NCBI GenBank assembly: GCA_023249225.1
Contig: JAHFDA010000016.1
Span: forward strand, 1 to 49,610
Source: a bacterium
GTDB lineage: Bacteria; Margulisbacteria; Marinamargulisbacteria; JAHFDA01
Direction of reading: 5' to 3'
Length of the DNA: 49,610 bases
The notes under the pieces are model-generated. The model worked only from the letters and a program-made list of their open reading frames with translations. It did not search any database and was not told the DNA's origin. This document shows positions 24,915 to 33,761 of the stretch, piece after piece. How positions within the stretch are numbered: position 1 is the first letter of the stretch; the number at the start of each line of letters is the position of its first letter. A program made the position numbers and the translations under genes.

Positions 24915-26673
24915 AGACCCGCTCCTCGGCATGCATCTGCCGCGACATCCTGGTCAGCATATTTACGTCGGAATCAGCTTTAGGCATCACTTTAAACGCC
25001 ACCACAAACACGGTGCCCACGCCGATCTGGGTTCGGAATGAAATCTGGCCGCCAAAATCTTCGATGATTTTTTTAACAATGCCCATCCCAAGGCCAGTGC
25101 CCTTGTCGGCAGTCTTGGTGGTAAAAAAGGCGTCAAAAATGCGTGGCTGCACATCTTCGGGTATGCCACAGCCATTGTCTTCAATTTCGGTATACGCCCA
25201 TTCTTCCTTTTGGTATACACGCACGGTAATCTGTCCGTGTCCTTTAGCGCTGCGTTCATCGATGGCATCGCGGGCATTGCTCAATAAATTGACAAACACC
25301 TGCTGCAAGCGGTTGACGCCCGCCATAATGGGCCCGGTGCTGGGGTCAAATTCCTTGACCACTTTAATCTGGTGCATGCGCAGCTGTTCGCCCACCAGCT
25401 TAAGTACACCGTCGAGCGCTTCGCTTAGCACCATGGGTTCACGGGTAGAGCGGTCTGATTTACGGCTGAATTTGCGCATTTCGTTCACCAGATCGGCCAG
25501 GCGCACCACGTAGTTTTCCACCTCGATCATGTCGTTGGGCAAATCTTCAAATTTATAACGGCCTTTAGAAATATTGCGGCGTATGCCCTGGGACATGATC
25601 TTTAAAAAATTAAGCGGCTGGTTAATTTCATGGATCAGCCCGGCCGCCATTTCGCCGATGCTGGCCAGTTTTTCTGATTGCACCAGCTGGGTGTCTTTGG
25701 CTTCGATTTCACGTTTAAAACTGGCTTGCAATTGTTCACTCTTGCGACTGATGGTGGTCTGGGCTTCGCGCAAGCGATCGACCATGCGTTTAAAAGCATT
25801 CTGCAGATCGACCAGTTCATCTCCTTCGCCCAGTTCTTCGGTCGAAGACAGATCACCCTCGGCCACTTTTTGAATGCGTTGGGATAAAAGTTCGATGGGC
25901 TTAAACAGGTGCCACAGCGAAAACCATATCCCCACTGCAAAGCTCAATAAAAAACTGACGACAATAAAGACGGCCAAGACCTGCGTGGTGCGCTCTTGAT
26001 GTTCTTTAAGCGTGGCGATGGCTTGTGAAACTTCTAAGGTGACTGTCTCACTAAGCTTGACCAAAGCCGTTTCAAGCTTGCCTTCGGATACATCGAGCGC
26101 CGCGCGTCCCGCCGCATCAGGCCGCTCGAAGTATTGCGCCGCTAAAAGCTGATAATGGTTATAGAGCACATCGGCCTCTGCCGCAGTATGTGAAACCCGA
26201 TGCCATGATTTGTCTATCTTAAGCGTTTTGTCGTAACCCAGGTCATGCCAAATGCGATAGTAACGCCCGTCCTCAAGCATGCGAAAGGCCTGGGTTTCAC
26301 TGCCCCATACCAGTGTTTTTAAAAAAGTCTGCAGGCGTTCTCCATGGGCTATAAATTCTTTTTGGCGGGTGGGGTTGGCACCCTGTTGCAGCACTTGTTC
26401 CACGGCATGGCGTTGCGAAGCCCTTTCGAGTTCAACCACATCGGCCACCTTGATGATGGGCAGGCTACGGTCTACGGCGGTCTCCATCAGTATCCGAATC
26501 GAAGATACGGTGTAAAGACTGTAAATGCCAAGTACAAGCACAAAAGTGGCGTTAAAAAAAAGCAACGTTAAGATTTTAAGCAGCAGCGATGTGGACGATT
26601 TGGGAACAATCAGCCTGGCACCGGTCGGGCGCGGCAATAACAGCCATTTACGTACTTGTGTTTCTTCGGCCAT
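24898..26673 (-). CDS. Membrane histidine kinase with HAMP domain
   Basis: 591 residues. TM1 (about 30-55), a periplasmic helical sensor of about 175 residues (56-230), TM2 (about 231-255), HAMP (254-307), then a coiled coil. HisKA has H348 (AGLIHEINQPLNFLK); HATPase_c has N466 (LLSNARDAID), DNGCGI (499-504), FFTTK (516-520) and GTGLGMGI (525-532). All catalytic motifs are intact. The ligand of the sensor is unknown; the helical type resembles four-helix-bundle sensors. ATG start at 26673 with a GGAG about 13 nt before. It overlaps the next kinase by 17 nt and lies 26 nt after the membrane stalk protein gene. Confidence 0.93.
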   Translation of the reverse strand: MAEETQVRKWLLLPRPTGARLIVPKSSTSLLLKILTLLFFNATFVLVLGIYSLYTVSSIRILMETAVDRSLPIIKVADVVELERASQRHAVEQVLQQGANPTRQKEFIAHGERLQTFLKTLVWGSETQAFRMLEDGRYYRIWHDLGYDKTLKIDKSWHRVSHTAAEADVLYNHYQLLAAQYFERPDAAGRAALDVSEGKLETALVKLSETVTLEVSQAIATLKEHQERTTQVLAVFIVVSFLLSFAVGIWFSLWHLFKPIELLSQRIQKVAEGDLSSTEELGEGDELVDLQNAFKRMVDRLREAQTTISRKSEQLQASFKREIEAKDTQLVQSEKLASIGEMAAGLIHEINQPLNFLKIMSQGIRRNISKGRYKFEDLPNDMIEVENYVVRLADLVNEMRKFSRKSDRSTREPMVLSEALDGVLKLVGEQLRMHQIKVVKEFDPSTGPIMAGVNRLQQVFVNLLSNARDAIDERSAKGHGQITVRVYQKEEWAYTEIEDNGCGIPEDVQPRIFDAFFTTKTADKGTGLGMGIVKKIIEDFGGQISFRTQIGVGTVFVVAFKVMPKADSDVNMLTRMSRQMHAEERVYEATH

Positions 26674-26699
26674 GGCCCGTGATACTCCAGGCGCGCCTG

Positions 26700-29201
26700 T
26701 TAGCTGCCCTGAAATTGCAGGGGACCAAAACTTTCGGTTCCCAGGTGCACTTCAACCTGGTCTTTGTTGACCAGGCGCACCGAAGCCAGCGGACCACCGG
26801 GCACAATCGGAAAACCGTTGATGGACACCACACATTCACCCTTGGGCTTGACACGGCATTCGCCATATTTACCTGGATAAACATAGCTCACCACCCGGCC
26901 AAAACCGCCCAGCCCCAGGCCGCCATCACGCTTTAAAGTCACTGGCAACTGTGAGCCCCACAAAAATTGGCGTGGCCGCAGCATATGCGGGGTTTGACCC
27001 ACCACCAGGGATGAACGCGGAAAGAATTTGGGTAAACGGCTTAAACGATAGATGAGTCCCACAATGAGCAGGACAATCACGCCCGGCAGGGTAAAGAAAA
27101 AGGCCAGCGTCGAAAGCAAGAGCTGCACAGTCCAGCCCATCAGCCAAAACACATTTTTCAGGCCGCCACGCACCGCCGATACGGACTGGCCTATTTCGGG
27201 CGCTGGAACTTCTACAATCACAGCTTCTTTTTTAGGCGCTGCTTGAACCTGTACTGGTGGAAGCGCCTCCATCACCGTAAGCGGCACTTCCTTGGGCGGG
27301 GCCAAAACAACGCCTTGGGCATCGGTCATGGCTGCTGCCGGTTTTTCGCTGCTGGGGGGCGCAGCCAGATTGAGTGCTAACTTGGGTTCACGTTCATTTT
27401 CAAGCGCAATAGTCTGTTGACTTGACTGGGCTGCCAGGCCAAGCAAGGCCGATTCGGCTTCAGCCGAAGTTGCTGTATCCTTTTTGGCCGCTTTAAGCGT
27501 TGCGGCCTGCAATTTACTTTCTTCAGCCTTTTGAGTGGCTTCAGCTAATTTTGCTTCTTCTGCCAATTTAGCCGTAGCCAGTTTGGCTTCTTCGGCTTGT
27601 TTGGCTTCAGCTAATTTTGCCTCTTCAGCCGCTTTAGATACCGCCGCCATACGGGCCATCGCTTCTTTGGCGGCAGTGATTCTGGCTTCTTCGGCTTTCT
27701 TTGTTTCGGCCAGTTTGGCCGCCGCTGCCGTTGCTTTTTGAGCTTCGGCAAGCTTGGCTTGTTCTGCTGCGGCTGCGATAGCCAAACGTGCTTCCTCGGC
27801 TTTTTTAGCTTCCGCCGCTAACCTGGCCTCTTCGGCTTTTTTGGCCTCGGCCTGTTTGACCGCCTCTACCTTTTGGGCTTCGACGAGCCTTGCGTCTTGA
27901 GCCAATGCCAATGCAATCGGATCTGCTTCTGTCACCGTCTTTTTAGCATCCACCAGCGCTGCCGCGGGGACCACGCCCTCTGGCTTAGGCGCTCCCATCA
28001 TTTTAGCCATCATGTCTGCCAACGATGGGGCCGGAGGAGCGGCTTTGGGTGTTTCAGCAAGGGGTGCTGTTTCCACTGCCTTAGCAGTCGTCAATTTGGC
28101 CGCCTCGGCCTTTTGAGCTTCGGCAAGTTTGGCTTCTTCAGCTTTTTTGGCTTCGGCTAATTTTGCTTCTGCAGCAGCCAACTTTGCGTCTTCAAGTTTT
28201 TTTGCTTCAGCTAATTTGGCCGCCTCGGCTTTTTGGGCTTCTTCAGCCGCCGCCTTGGCAAAGGGATCTTCTGCCACTGCTGGCTTTTGAACTTCAGCCG
28301 CCTTCACTGCATCTGGCTTGGGAGCCCCAGCCATCATCTTGGCCATCATATCCGACAACGAGGGAGCTGCCTTGGGCATTTCGGCCACTTTGGCCAGCTC
28401 GGCTTTTGGGGGTTCAGCGGTTTTTGGAGTTTCGGCTTGCGCTTTTACGGCAGGCGCCTCGACCTCTGCTTGAGGCGCTTCAGCTTGCGCGGCTACCGCA
28501 GCCACAGGCGCAGCCGGATTACGCAATTTGGCCAGCGTCGAAGCATCCAGAACACCACTTAAGCTGCCCTTGGCCCGGCCAAGATTAATTTCCTGAAAAC
28601 GGGCAATAGCATCGGCCATGACTTGATTGTATTGGCCCGGCTCAAGCTGGCTTTTAAGTACCAATGGCGCACCCGCCGCATCTTTGGCTTTTAATAACAG
28701 GTTTTGAAGTTCGGTAACCATTTCGGCCGGGTATAGATCGGCCGCATGCGGGTCAAAAACCACCGTGCCTTTTTCAATATCGCCCCAATCGATGGCATCG
28801 TCTACCATGCTCCATGCAAAATCATTGTCCTGGATAAGGGCGTAAGCAATGATCATTTTGGCCGTATCGGCGTCGACCACTCCCAGATTAACCGTCTTGT
28901 CTGGCAAAAAGTATTTTTGTACCCGTTCCACTGCCGAACGCATTCCGTAGTTATATACGCCGGGCTTTAACTCGGTCAGCCGCACCAACGGTTTTTCGCT
29001 GCCATCCTTTAAAGCCAGCATCATCATTTGAATCTGACGCACCGTATCACCATCAAAACGGTTATCAATCGCCAGCTTACCGTCAACCACCTGGCGGATT
29101 TCTTCTTTAACCGCAAATTCGTCGGCATCGCCCGGCACAGGCAGCAGCAATGCCGCCATCACCATGAAAGCCAGTATTTTTCTGATCTGAAAGTTACGCA
29201 T
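26700..29201 (-). CDS. Large membrane protein with Lys/Ala/Glu-rich stalk
   Basis: 833 residues. A signal peptide or N-terminal anchor (1-26, VMAALLLPVPGDA) is followed by two related modules (about 80-120 and 187-226). They share an L.PG.YN..M..A..R.Q....G.LDA.T pattern reminiscent of peptidoglycan-binding type 1 domains (moderate confidence). A TolA-like EAKKAEEAKLAEA-type stalk of about 340 residues comes next, then a strongly hydrophobic region (about 684-720) and a beta-rich C-terminal domain (724-833) that could be FHA-like (VSINGFPIVPGGPL, VNKDQVEVHLG). Topology is open: one long or two membrane passes. The start overlaps the end of the tubulin-like gene by 8 nt. Function unknown; it likely links the cell wall to the cytoplasmic partners. 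Confidence 0.82.
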   Translation of the reverse strand: MRNFQIRKILAFMVMAALLLPVPGDADEFAVKEEIRQVVDGKLAIDNRFDGDTVRQIQMMMLALKDGSEKPLVRLTELKPGVYNYGMRSAVERVQKYFLPDKTVNLGVVDADTAKMIIAYALIQDNDFAWSMVDDAIDWGDIEKGTVVFDPHAADLYPAEMVTELQNLLLKAKDAAGAPLVLKSQLEPGQYNQVMADAIARFQEINLGRAKGSLSGVLDASTLAKLRNPAAPVAAVAAQAEAPQAEVEAPAVKAQAETPKTAEPPKAELAKVAEMPKAAPSLSDMMAKMMAGAPKPDAVKAAEVQKPAVAEDPFAKAAAEEAQKAEAAKLAEAKKLEDAKLAAAEAKLAEAKKAEEAKLAEAQKAEAAKLTTAKAVETAPLAETPKAAPPAPSLADMMAKMMGAPKPEGVVPAAALVDAKKTVTEADPIALALAQDARLVEAQKVEAVKQAEAKKAEEARLAAEAKKAEEARLAIAAAAEQAKLAEAQKATAAAAKLAETKKAEEARITAAKEAMARMAAVSKAAEEAKLAEAKQAEEAKLATAKLAEEAKLAEATQKAEESKLQAATLKAAKKDTATSAEAESALLGLAAQSSQQTIALENEREPKLALNLAAPPSSEKPAAAMTDAQGVVLAPPKEVPLTVMEALPPVQVQAAPKKEAVIVEVPAPEIGQSVSAVRGGLKNVFWLMGWTVQLLLSTLAFFFTLPGVIVLLIVGLIYRLSRLPKFFPRSSLVVGQTPHMLRPRQFLWGSQLPVTLKRDGGLGLGGFGRVVSYVYPGKYGECRVKPKGECVVSINGFPIVPGGPLASVRLVNKDQVEVHLGTESFGPLQFQGS
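27460..28470 (-). repeat. Low-complexity coding repeat (Lys/Ala/Glu stalk)
   Basis: The part of the membrane protein gene coding for its stalk is built of irregular near-copies of a motif for AEAKKAEEAKLA with varying linkers. It also contains two copies of a Pro-rich SLADMMAKMMG-type segment. Such DNA is prone to length variation by slippage or recombination. Confidence 0.75.
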
Positions 29202-31725
29202 GGGTCACCGACTTTCTTTGATTCATAAAATTTTGGATATTTTCAACTTCTTTTTGAATTTGTTCACGCACCGGCGCGGGCATAAGGTCGTCGGACGACA
29301 GGCGTTTTTGCATGTCCTGGCAATACTGCTCAAGATAAATCAGGGTATCTGACTCATTCTCTCCCAGCCGTGCCTCAAGTTCCTGCTGCACCAGCGCCAG
29401 AAAATTACGTTCCTTGGCAAAGGCTTTTAAGGCATCGGTGCGATAACAACCCAGCTCCACATCTTGATCACCCTGCCAATGCCAGGTAGGCAGTTCTTTT
29501 TTATTGATCTTTCCAAACGCCACGCCCAGAGCAAAATAAAGCGGGGCCTCGTCGAAGATGTCCGGAAATAAATCGGCCATATAGACCCGTTCGAATTCAT
29601 TGACAAAGAAGGGCAAACGGTCATCGAGCCGTGCCAGGGCACCTTTCATCTGATCGATTTGTTGCGGAATCTGGTGCAAGGCAAAATCGTACTGCACGCG
29701 CAACACATGCAGGGCTCCCATGTCATCGCTGGGCACTGTCCAGATTTGCTCCTTGCCACCCGCTTTTTGCGCTTTGCTTAGAAAAAGTTTATGTCCACCC
29801 AGCACCAGCAAGCCTTGACCGGCTTTAAGACCTAAAGGTACCGTAAAGGCACCCTTTACTTTTTCAAGATCCAGCTCGGTCATGGCAACAATTTGCTCTA
29901 AGAAGCCCCGCAGGTTGGCGCGCAAACCCGCTACCATGCTGTCGGCATACTGAATGGCATCGTAATATTCGAGACCATACCATTGACCCACTTCGCCCTT
30001 GACGGCCTGAATACGCGTATCCAGATCGTTGCCCAGTTCGGAACGCAGCAGCGCATCGGCCGTCAGCATCTTGAACACAAAATTCGGGTTTGCCTTTAAC
30101 TCGCCGTCGAGCCGGTCGCCCTCGCGCTTGAGGCGATCCTTAAGTCCGTTAAGCGTGCCCAGAAAAACCCCAAAATGCGTTTTTTCAATGTCTACGATAC
30201 GGGCCAGCTGTTCATAAAATACAATCGTGGCTTCGTCGATGATGACGCGCTCGTCGGCCAGTATTTTTCGACCGGTACGGGTCAGCACATCCTGAACATA
30301 GGCCGGGTGGGCCAGCCAAGGTACCCAGGTATATTTGGTCTGAAACGGAATGGCAAAGATGGCCTCATATTGCTGGTCGGCCTGTTCTTTGAGCTTTACG
30401 TTTTTAGCCATTTGAGACAGGGCTTCTTGTTTGCGTTTTTCACAGGCCTCTTTAAGCTTGGCCATAAACTGCTCAATATCCGGCAATGGCAGGCGTTTTT
30501 CAGCAATACATAAATTGACCCGTTCGCTAAGACGCCCAGAGAACAATACCGAAAGTTTTTCGAGCACCTGTTCTACGTTGCGGCGATGATCGCGCGCCAC
30601 CTGGTCGGCGTAACCCGGCAGGGCCTGCAACTTTTCGCGCACGGGATGGCCCAAGGTCACGCGGTCAGCAAATTCTTCTAAAAACTGCTGACGGGCAGGC
30701 GGGAGTATCCGGCGCTGGGTCTCTTCGCTTAACTTCAGCGTATCCAGCACCTGCTCAATTTCTTTGTCGACCGTGGTGCTGGCCGTTTGAAACATAAAAA
30801 AGCCCTTGTCCACGACCGTAAACGCCAGGCGCGCCGCAAGCATTTCAAGTAGTTTGTCCCACGGCAGCGCAAACCGCTTGAGTGAATAAGCCCCATAACG
30901 GGTTGAACGCTTGACCGGAGTCGCACCTGCCTGCATAAAACGCGGCAAGATATGTTCGTCTTCAAACGCAAAGCGCTTGCGAAAAACGATTTTTTCAGCA
31001 GTGGCTTCAATGTGCCCCTGAAAAGAATTGACATCGTTCTGTTCAAGGTAGACAAAATCAAAGGGAGCCTTGCGCACCTGAACGCTGCCCATCAGGTATT
31101 TGGCCTGATATTGCTGGTTCCGCATGGCATGTTCAATTTCGCACAAGGAGGCGTAGGCGTTTCCGACACCCCGGTCATCTGCCGCTGCCTGGGGAGGCAA
31201 ACTTAAGTAAGCCACCATACGCAGCGGGCGTTCTGTTCCCACCGCCGCATGAATAAGGTAGGCCACATCAAGCAACAAGGCGCTGCCCGTGTTTCCACAC
31301 AGCGAAGACACCAAAATGACTTCGAGCATATCGTCAATGTCCTTGTGACCGCGATGATCGTTAATCAGTTCCTGCACCTTGCTGATCAAAACCTGGCTGA
31401 TCTGTTTAAAATTCCAATACAGATGCATGCGTGTCTGCGCTCGGCTAGGGTAGCGCTGAAACATCTCTTGATTAATATCTGATCTGATCCATGCTTTAAG
31501 TTCCGGCCGCTGCAAACCCAGATCACGCATTTTAGACAGTGAAACCATTTGGCTGGGATGCAGACCTGGAACCGTTTCGGGCTTGTCCTGCTCAAGGTCA
31601 AGGGCTGTAACCGTACGCAGCAATCCTTCTGGCGCCGGATCACGCCGTGACACGGTCACCAAGGTTTGAGCACCCATGTTTCCCAGTCCGATTAACCATT
31701 GTTGCCGTTTACCTGTATTGCGCAT
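29194..31725 (-). CDS. Tubulin/FtsZ-like GTPase superfamily protein
   Basis: 843 residues, far larger than FtsZ (about 350-400). The N-terminus has a Rossmann start WLIGLGNMGAQTL (nucleotide loop 13-18). About 130 residues later VILVSSLCGNTGSALLLDVAYL (signature 144-149) corresponds to the GGGTGSG loop of tubulins. NAYASLCEIEHAM near 189-201 is typical of the large bacterial tubulin-like family. The signature is degenerate (GNTGSA instead of GGTGSG), so nucleotide hydrolysis may be weak or lost. The rest is mostly helical with a coiled-coil stretch (about 400-460) and no known domain. GGGTGAG precedes the ATG. It follows the pseudo-receiver gene by 17 nt. Confidence 0.85.
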   Translation of the reverse strand: MRNTGKRQQWLIGLGNMGAQTLVTVSRRDPAPEGLLRTVTALDLEQDKPETVPGLHPSQMVSLSKMRDLGLQRPELKAWIRSDINQEMFQRYPSRAQTRMHLYWNFKQISQVLISKVQELINDHRGHKDIDDMLEVILVSSLCGNTGSALLLDVAYLIHAAVGTERPLRMVAYLSLPPQAAADDRGVGNAYASLCEIEHAMRNQQYQAKYLMGSVQVRKAPFDFVYLEQNDVNSFQGHIEATAEKIVFRKRFAFEDEHILPRFMQAGATPVKRSTRYGAYSLKRFALPWDKLLEMLAARLAFTVVDKGFFMFQTASTTVDKEIEQVLDTLKLSEETQRRILPPARQQFLEEFADRVTLGHPVREKLQALPGYADQVARDHRRNVEQVLEKLSVLFSGRLSERVNLCIAEKRLPLPDIEQFMAKLKEACEKRKQEALSQMAKNVKLKEQADQQYEAIFAIPFQTKYTWVPWLAHPAYVQDVLTRTGRKILADERVIIDEATIVFYEQLARIVDIEKTHFGVFLGTLNGLKDRLKREGDRLDGELKANPNFVFKMLTADALLRSELGNDLDTRIQAVKGEVGQWYGLEYYDAIQYADSMVAGLRANLRGFLEQIVAMTELDLEKVKGAFTVPLGLKAGQGLLVLGGHKLFLSKAQKAGGKEQIWTVPSDDMGALHVLRVQYDFALHQIPQQIDQMKGALARLDDRLPFFVNEFERVYMADLFPDIFDEAPLYFALGVAFGKINKKELPTWHWQGDQDVELGCYRTDALKAFAKERNFLALVQQELEARLGENESDTLIYLEQYCQDMQKRLSSDDLMPAPVREQIQKEVENIQNFMNQRKSVTHA

Positions 31726-31742
31726 GTGCTCACCCGCCTTTC

Positions 31743-33053
31743 TTAATAAATACTTACGTTATCGTTGACGCGTACCAGGCGCCGGTATATTTCCGACGCC
31801 GGCGCGCCCTGCTTGGCCAGTTCAAAATGGCACGCCAGATTAAGCACTTTAATCTGGTTAAGCGCCACCGTCTCTTCGGAGATTAGATTAAAATAGCCAC
31901 GTGCGGCTTCGCTTTCGCCACGGTGTAAAAAATATTCCGCAAGCGTAATCCAAAATTCGTCCTTGCCAGCGCAAGCCTGTGGCTCCGAGGCAAGAAAGCG
32001 AGCCACTTCTGAGGTTCCACCAAACAAAATGTGTAGGCGCAAATACAATTCTGGAAAGCGTTGTTCCTTGAAGCATTGTTCAAGCAACTGAACCAGCAAA
32101 TGGGCTGCTTTGGCATATTCACCGACCGAATGCCAAGCCTTGAGCAACTTATAAGACTCGTCCAAACTCAATTTAACGTGCAGGTTTAAGGCCTCAAACA
32201 CAGACGCCATACCCCGAAAGTCTCCGGAACTTTCGTAAAAGTCTGCCAGCTGCAGCCCCAGCTTACGGCGCGCCGCCATGTCATTTTGTTTAACGGCAAT
32301 CTCAATCAGCTGTTCATAAGCTTTAGGTTTCCACGCCAGGTCTTTTTGGGCCAAAGTCTGAAGCAGCTGTTTGGCCACTTCCCACTGCCCCATCGAGACG
32401 CAAGCCAGTGCTCCATCCCACAATTCGGCCGGCTCCACACCTGCCAGCATGTCCAGTTGACGGATGTTATCCACCAACAACTGGGCCAGCCGCACTGAGC
32501 CCGGATCCGCCTTTAACTGGCCCAAAATCATGGGGTGGACATCGCGACGCAAACTGACCGATCTTGGGTGCAACAAAAGCAGATGCTCCACCTGATCTGC
32601 AAAAGTGTCTCCTGAAAATTGGGACACATTGTGTTTGAATTCTGAAAAAAGGCGATTCGCCCGCGCAATCAGTGCATGCCGCAATTGTTCAGAAAAGATG
32701 TCGGTGCGGGGACGCTGTGCATCCAAAATGCTTTGCACCCGCGCCTCACGGGCCACCACCGGACGCGTCGTTTCGATGGCATGCGAAAACAAAATCACCG
32801 GTGTTTGATCGGGCAAGTTCTGCCAGAATGCGCTCTGCACAAGCATGCGTGCATCAATCGAAACCGCCACGGCGTCACATTCCAGATCTACCAGAGCCTC
32901 ATGGGCTGTTTCTGCGTCTGGGCACTCGACGGGAACAAAGCCGGGAAAATCTCGCGAAATGACCCCGCGTACCACCCGCGCCCAGTTATTATCGTTTCCG
33001 ACAATAAGCAACACGCGTTTTAGAACTTGTCGCGTAACGGTTTGTAGACTCAT
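31743..33053 (-). CDS. Pseudo-receiver protein with helical (TPR-like) repeats
   Basis: 436 residues. The N-terminal part (about 12-125) folds like a receiver (VLLIVGNDN, then CDAVAVSIDARM, then TPVILFSHA), but the expected phospho-Asp after the third strand is Ser (S65 by alignment), so it is probably not phosphorylated. The rest is a series of paired helices of TPR type (for example DFYESSGDFRGMASVFEALN and AEYFLHRGESEAARGYFNLI), suited to protein binding. The start ATG at 33053 has AGAGGA in front. It is the first gene of the operon with the tubulin-like protein, and 29 nt separate it from a divergent sensor gene. Confidence 0.82.
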   Translation of the reverse strand: MSLQTVTRQVLKRVLLIVGNDNNWARVVRGVISRDFPGFVPVECPDAETAHEALVDLECDAVAVSIDARMLVQSAFWQNLPDQTPVILFSHAIETTRPVVAREARVQSILDAQRPRTDIFSEQLRHALIARANRLFSEFKHNVSQFSGDTFADQVEHLLLLHPRSVSLRRDVHPMILGQLKADPGSVRLAQLLVDNIRQLDMLAGVEPAELWDGALACVSMGQWEVAKQLLQTLAQKDLAWKPKAYEQLIEIAVKQNDMAARRKLGLQLADFYESSGDFRGMASVFEALNLHVKLSLDESYKLLKAWHSVGEYAKAAHLLVQLLEQCFKEQRFPELYLRLHILFGGTSEVARFLASEPQACAGKDEFWITLAEYFLHRGESEAARGYFNLISEETVALNQIKVLNLACHFELAKQGAPASEIYRRLVRVNDNVSIY

Positions 33054-33082
33054 GCTTTCCTCTCTTGTTACACTTTTGCTAG

Positions 33083-33736
33083 ATGAGACGCGTCCCTTTT
33101 GTCTATCTCATCACTGCTGCGGTATCTATTTCCACCTTGATCCTAGGTTCGTACTTTATTCAAAAAGAACTGCGCCTAAAACAAGATGCCCTGCTATTCC
33201 GTGCCCAGTTTTTAATTACCCAATTCACCGGACAAGTCAGCTATGCCATTGCCCAAAGCAACGCCCAGCAGCTTGAACAAATTGGAAAAGTCTTTATTCA
33301 AGATCCAGACCTTGCATTGCTTACGGTGGTTAATTCCCGTGGGCAATTGCTCTTAAACCTTGAAAAAAATCGAAAAACCGGTCAGATTTATGAACTAGAA
33401 GAAAAAGGGCTGTTAAAAGCCTTAAGTAAGCACAAATTAGACACCCCTTATTATTTTTATTCCCAGCTATCCCAAAATAAACACTTATTTTTAGCCACCC
33501 GGCTTTCGAGCTACTGGAGCAACCTGTTTCAAAAGGAATACCACGTAGAGTTAAAGGAAAAAGCCACCGAACATTCTGAAGATTTTGGCTATGTGGTCAT
33601 GGGTTTTGACTTGGAAAACTTCAATAAAGGCCAAATAACCAACGCAGCCGCCAATTTCTTTATTATTTTATTTGCAATCACGTTCAATCTTTTGCTGGCG
33701 CTTAAGTACCAAAGCCAACAGGATCAAAAAGGTTAG
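33083..33736 (+). CDS. Two-TM membrane protein with a Cache-like extracytoplasmic domain
   Basis: 217 residues: TM1 (about 6-27), an extracytoplasmic domain of about 160 residues with a PAS/Cache-like core (LALLTVVNSRGQLLLNLEK), and TM2 (about 188-207) followed by a short tail (KYQSQQDQKG). It has the shape of a sensor input domain but no kinase, methyl-accepting or cyclase output. It may pass its signal to one of the neighbouring kinases; this is inference. The gene is visibly richer in A+T than its neighbours. It starts 29 nt from the divergent operon, so the promoters of both units overlap. Confidence 0.72.
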   Translation: MRRVPFVYLITAAVSISTLILGSYFIQKELRLKQDALLFRAQFLITQFTGQVSYAIAQSNAQQLEQIGKVFIQDPDLALLTVVNSRGQLLLNLEKNRKTGQIYELEEKGLLKALSKHKLDTPYYFYSQLSQNKHLFLATRLSSYWSNLFQKEYHVELKEKATEHSEDFGYVVMGFDLENFNKGQITNAAANFFIILFAITFNLLLALKYQSQQDQKG

Positions 33737-33761
33737 TAAAATTTACGGGTTGGGATAACGG

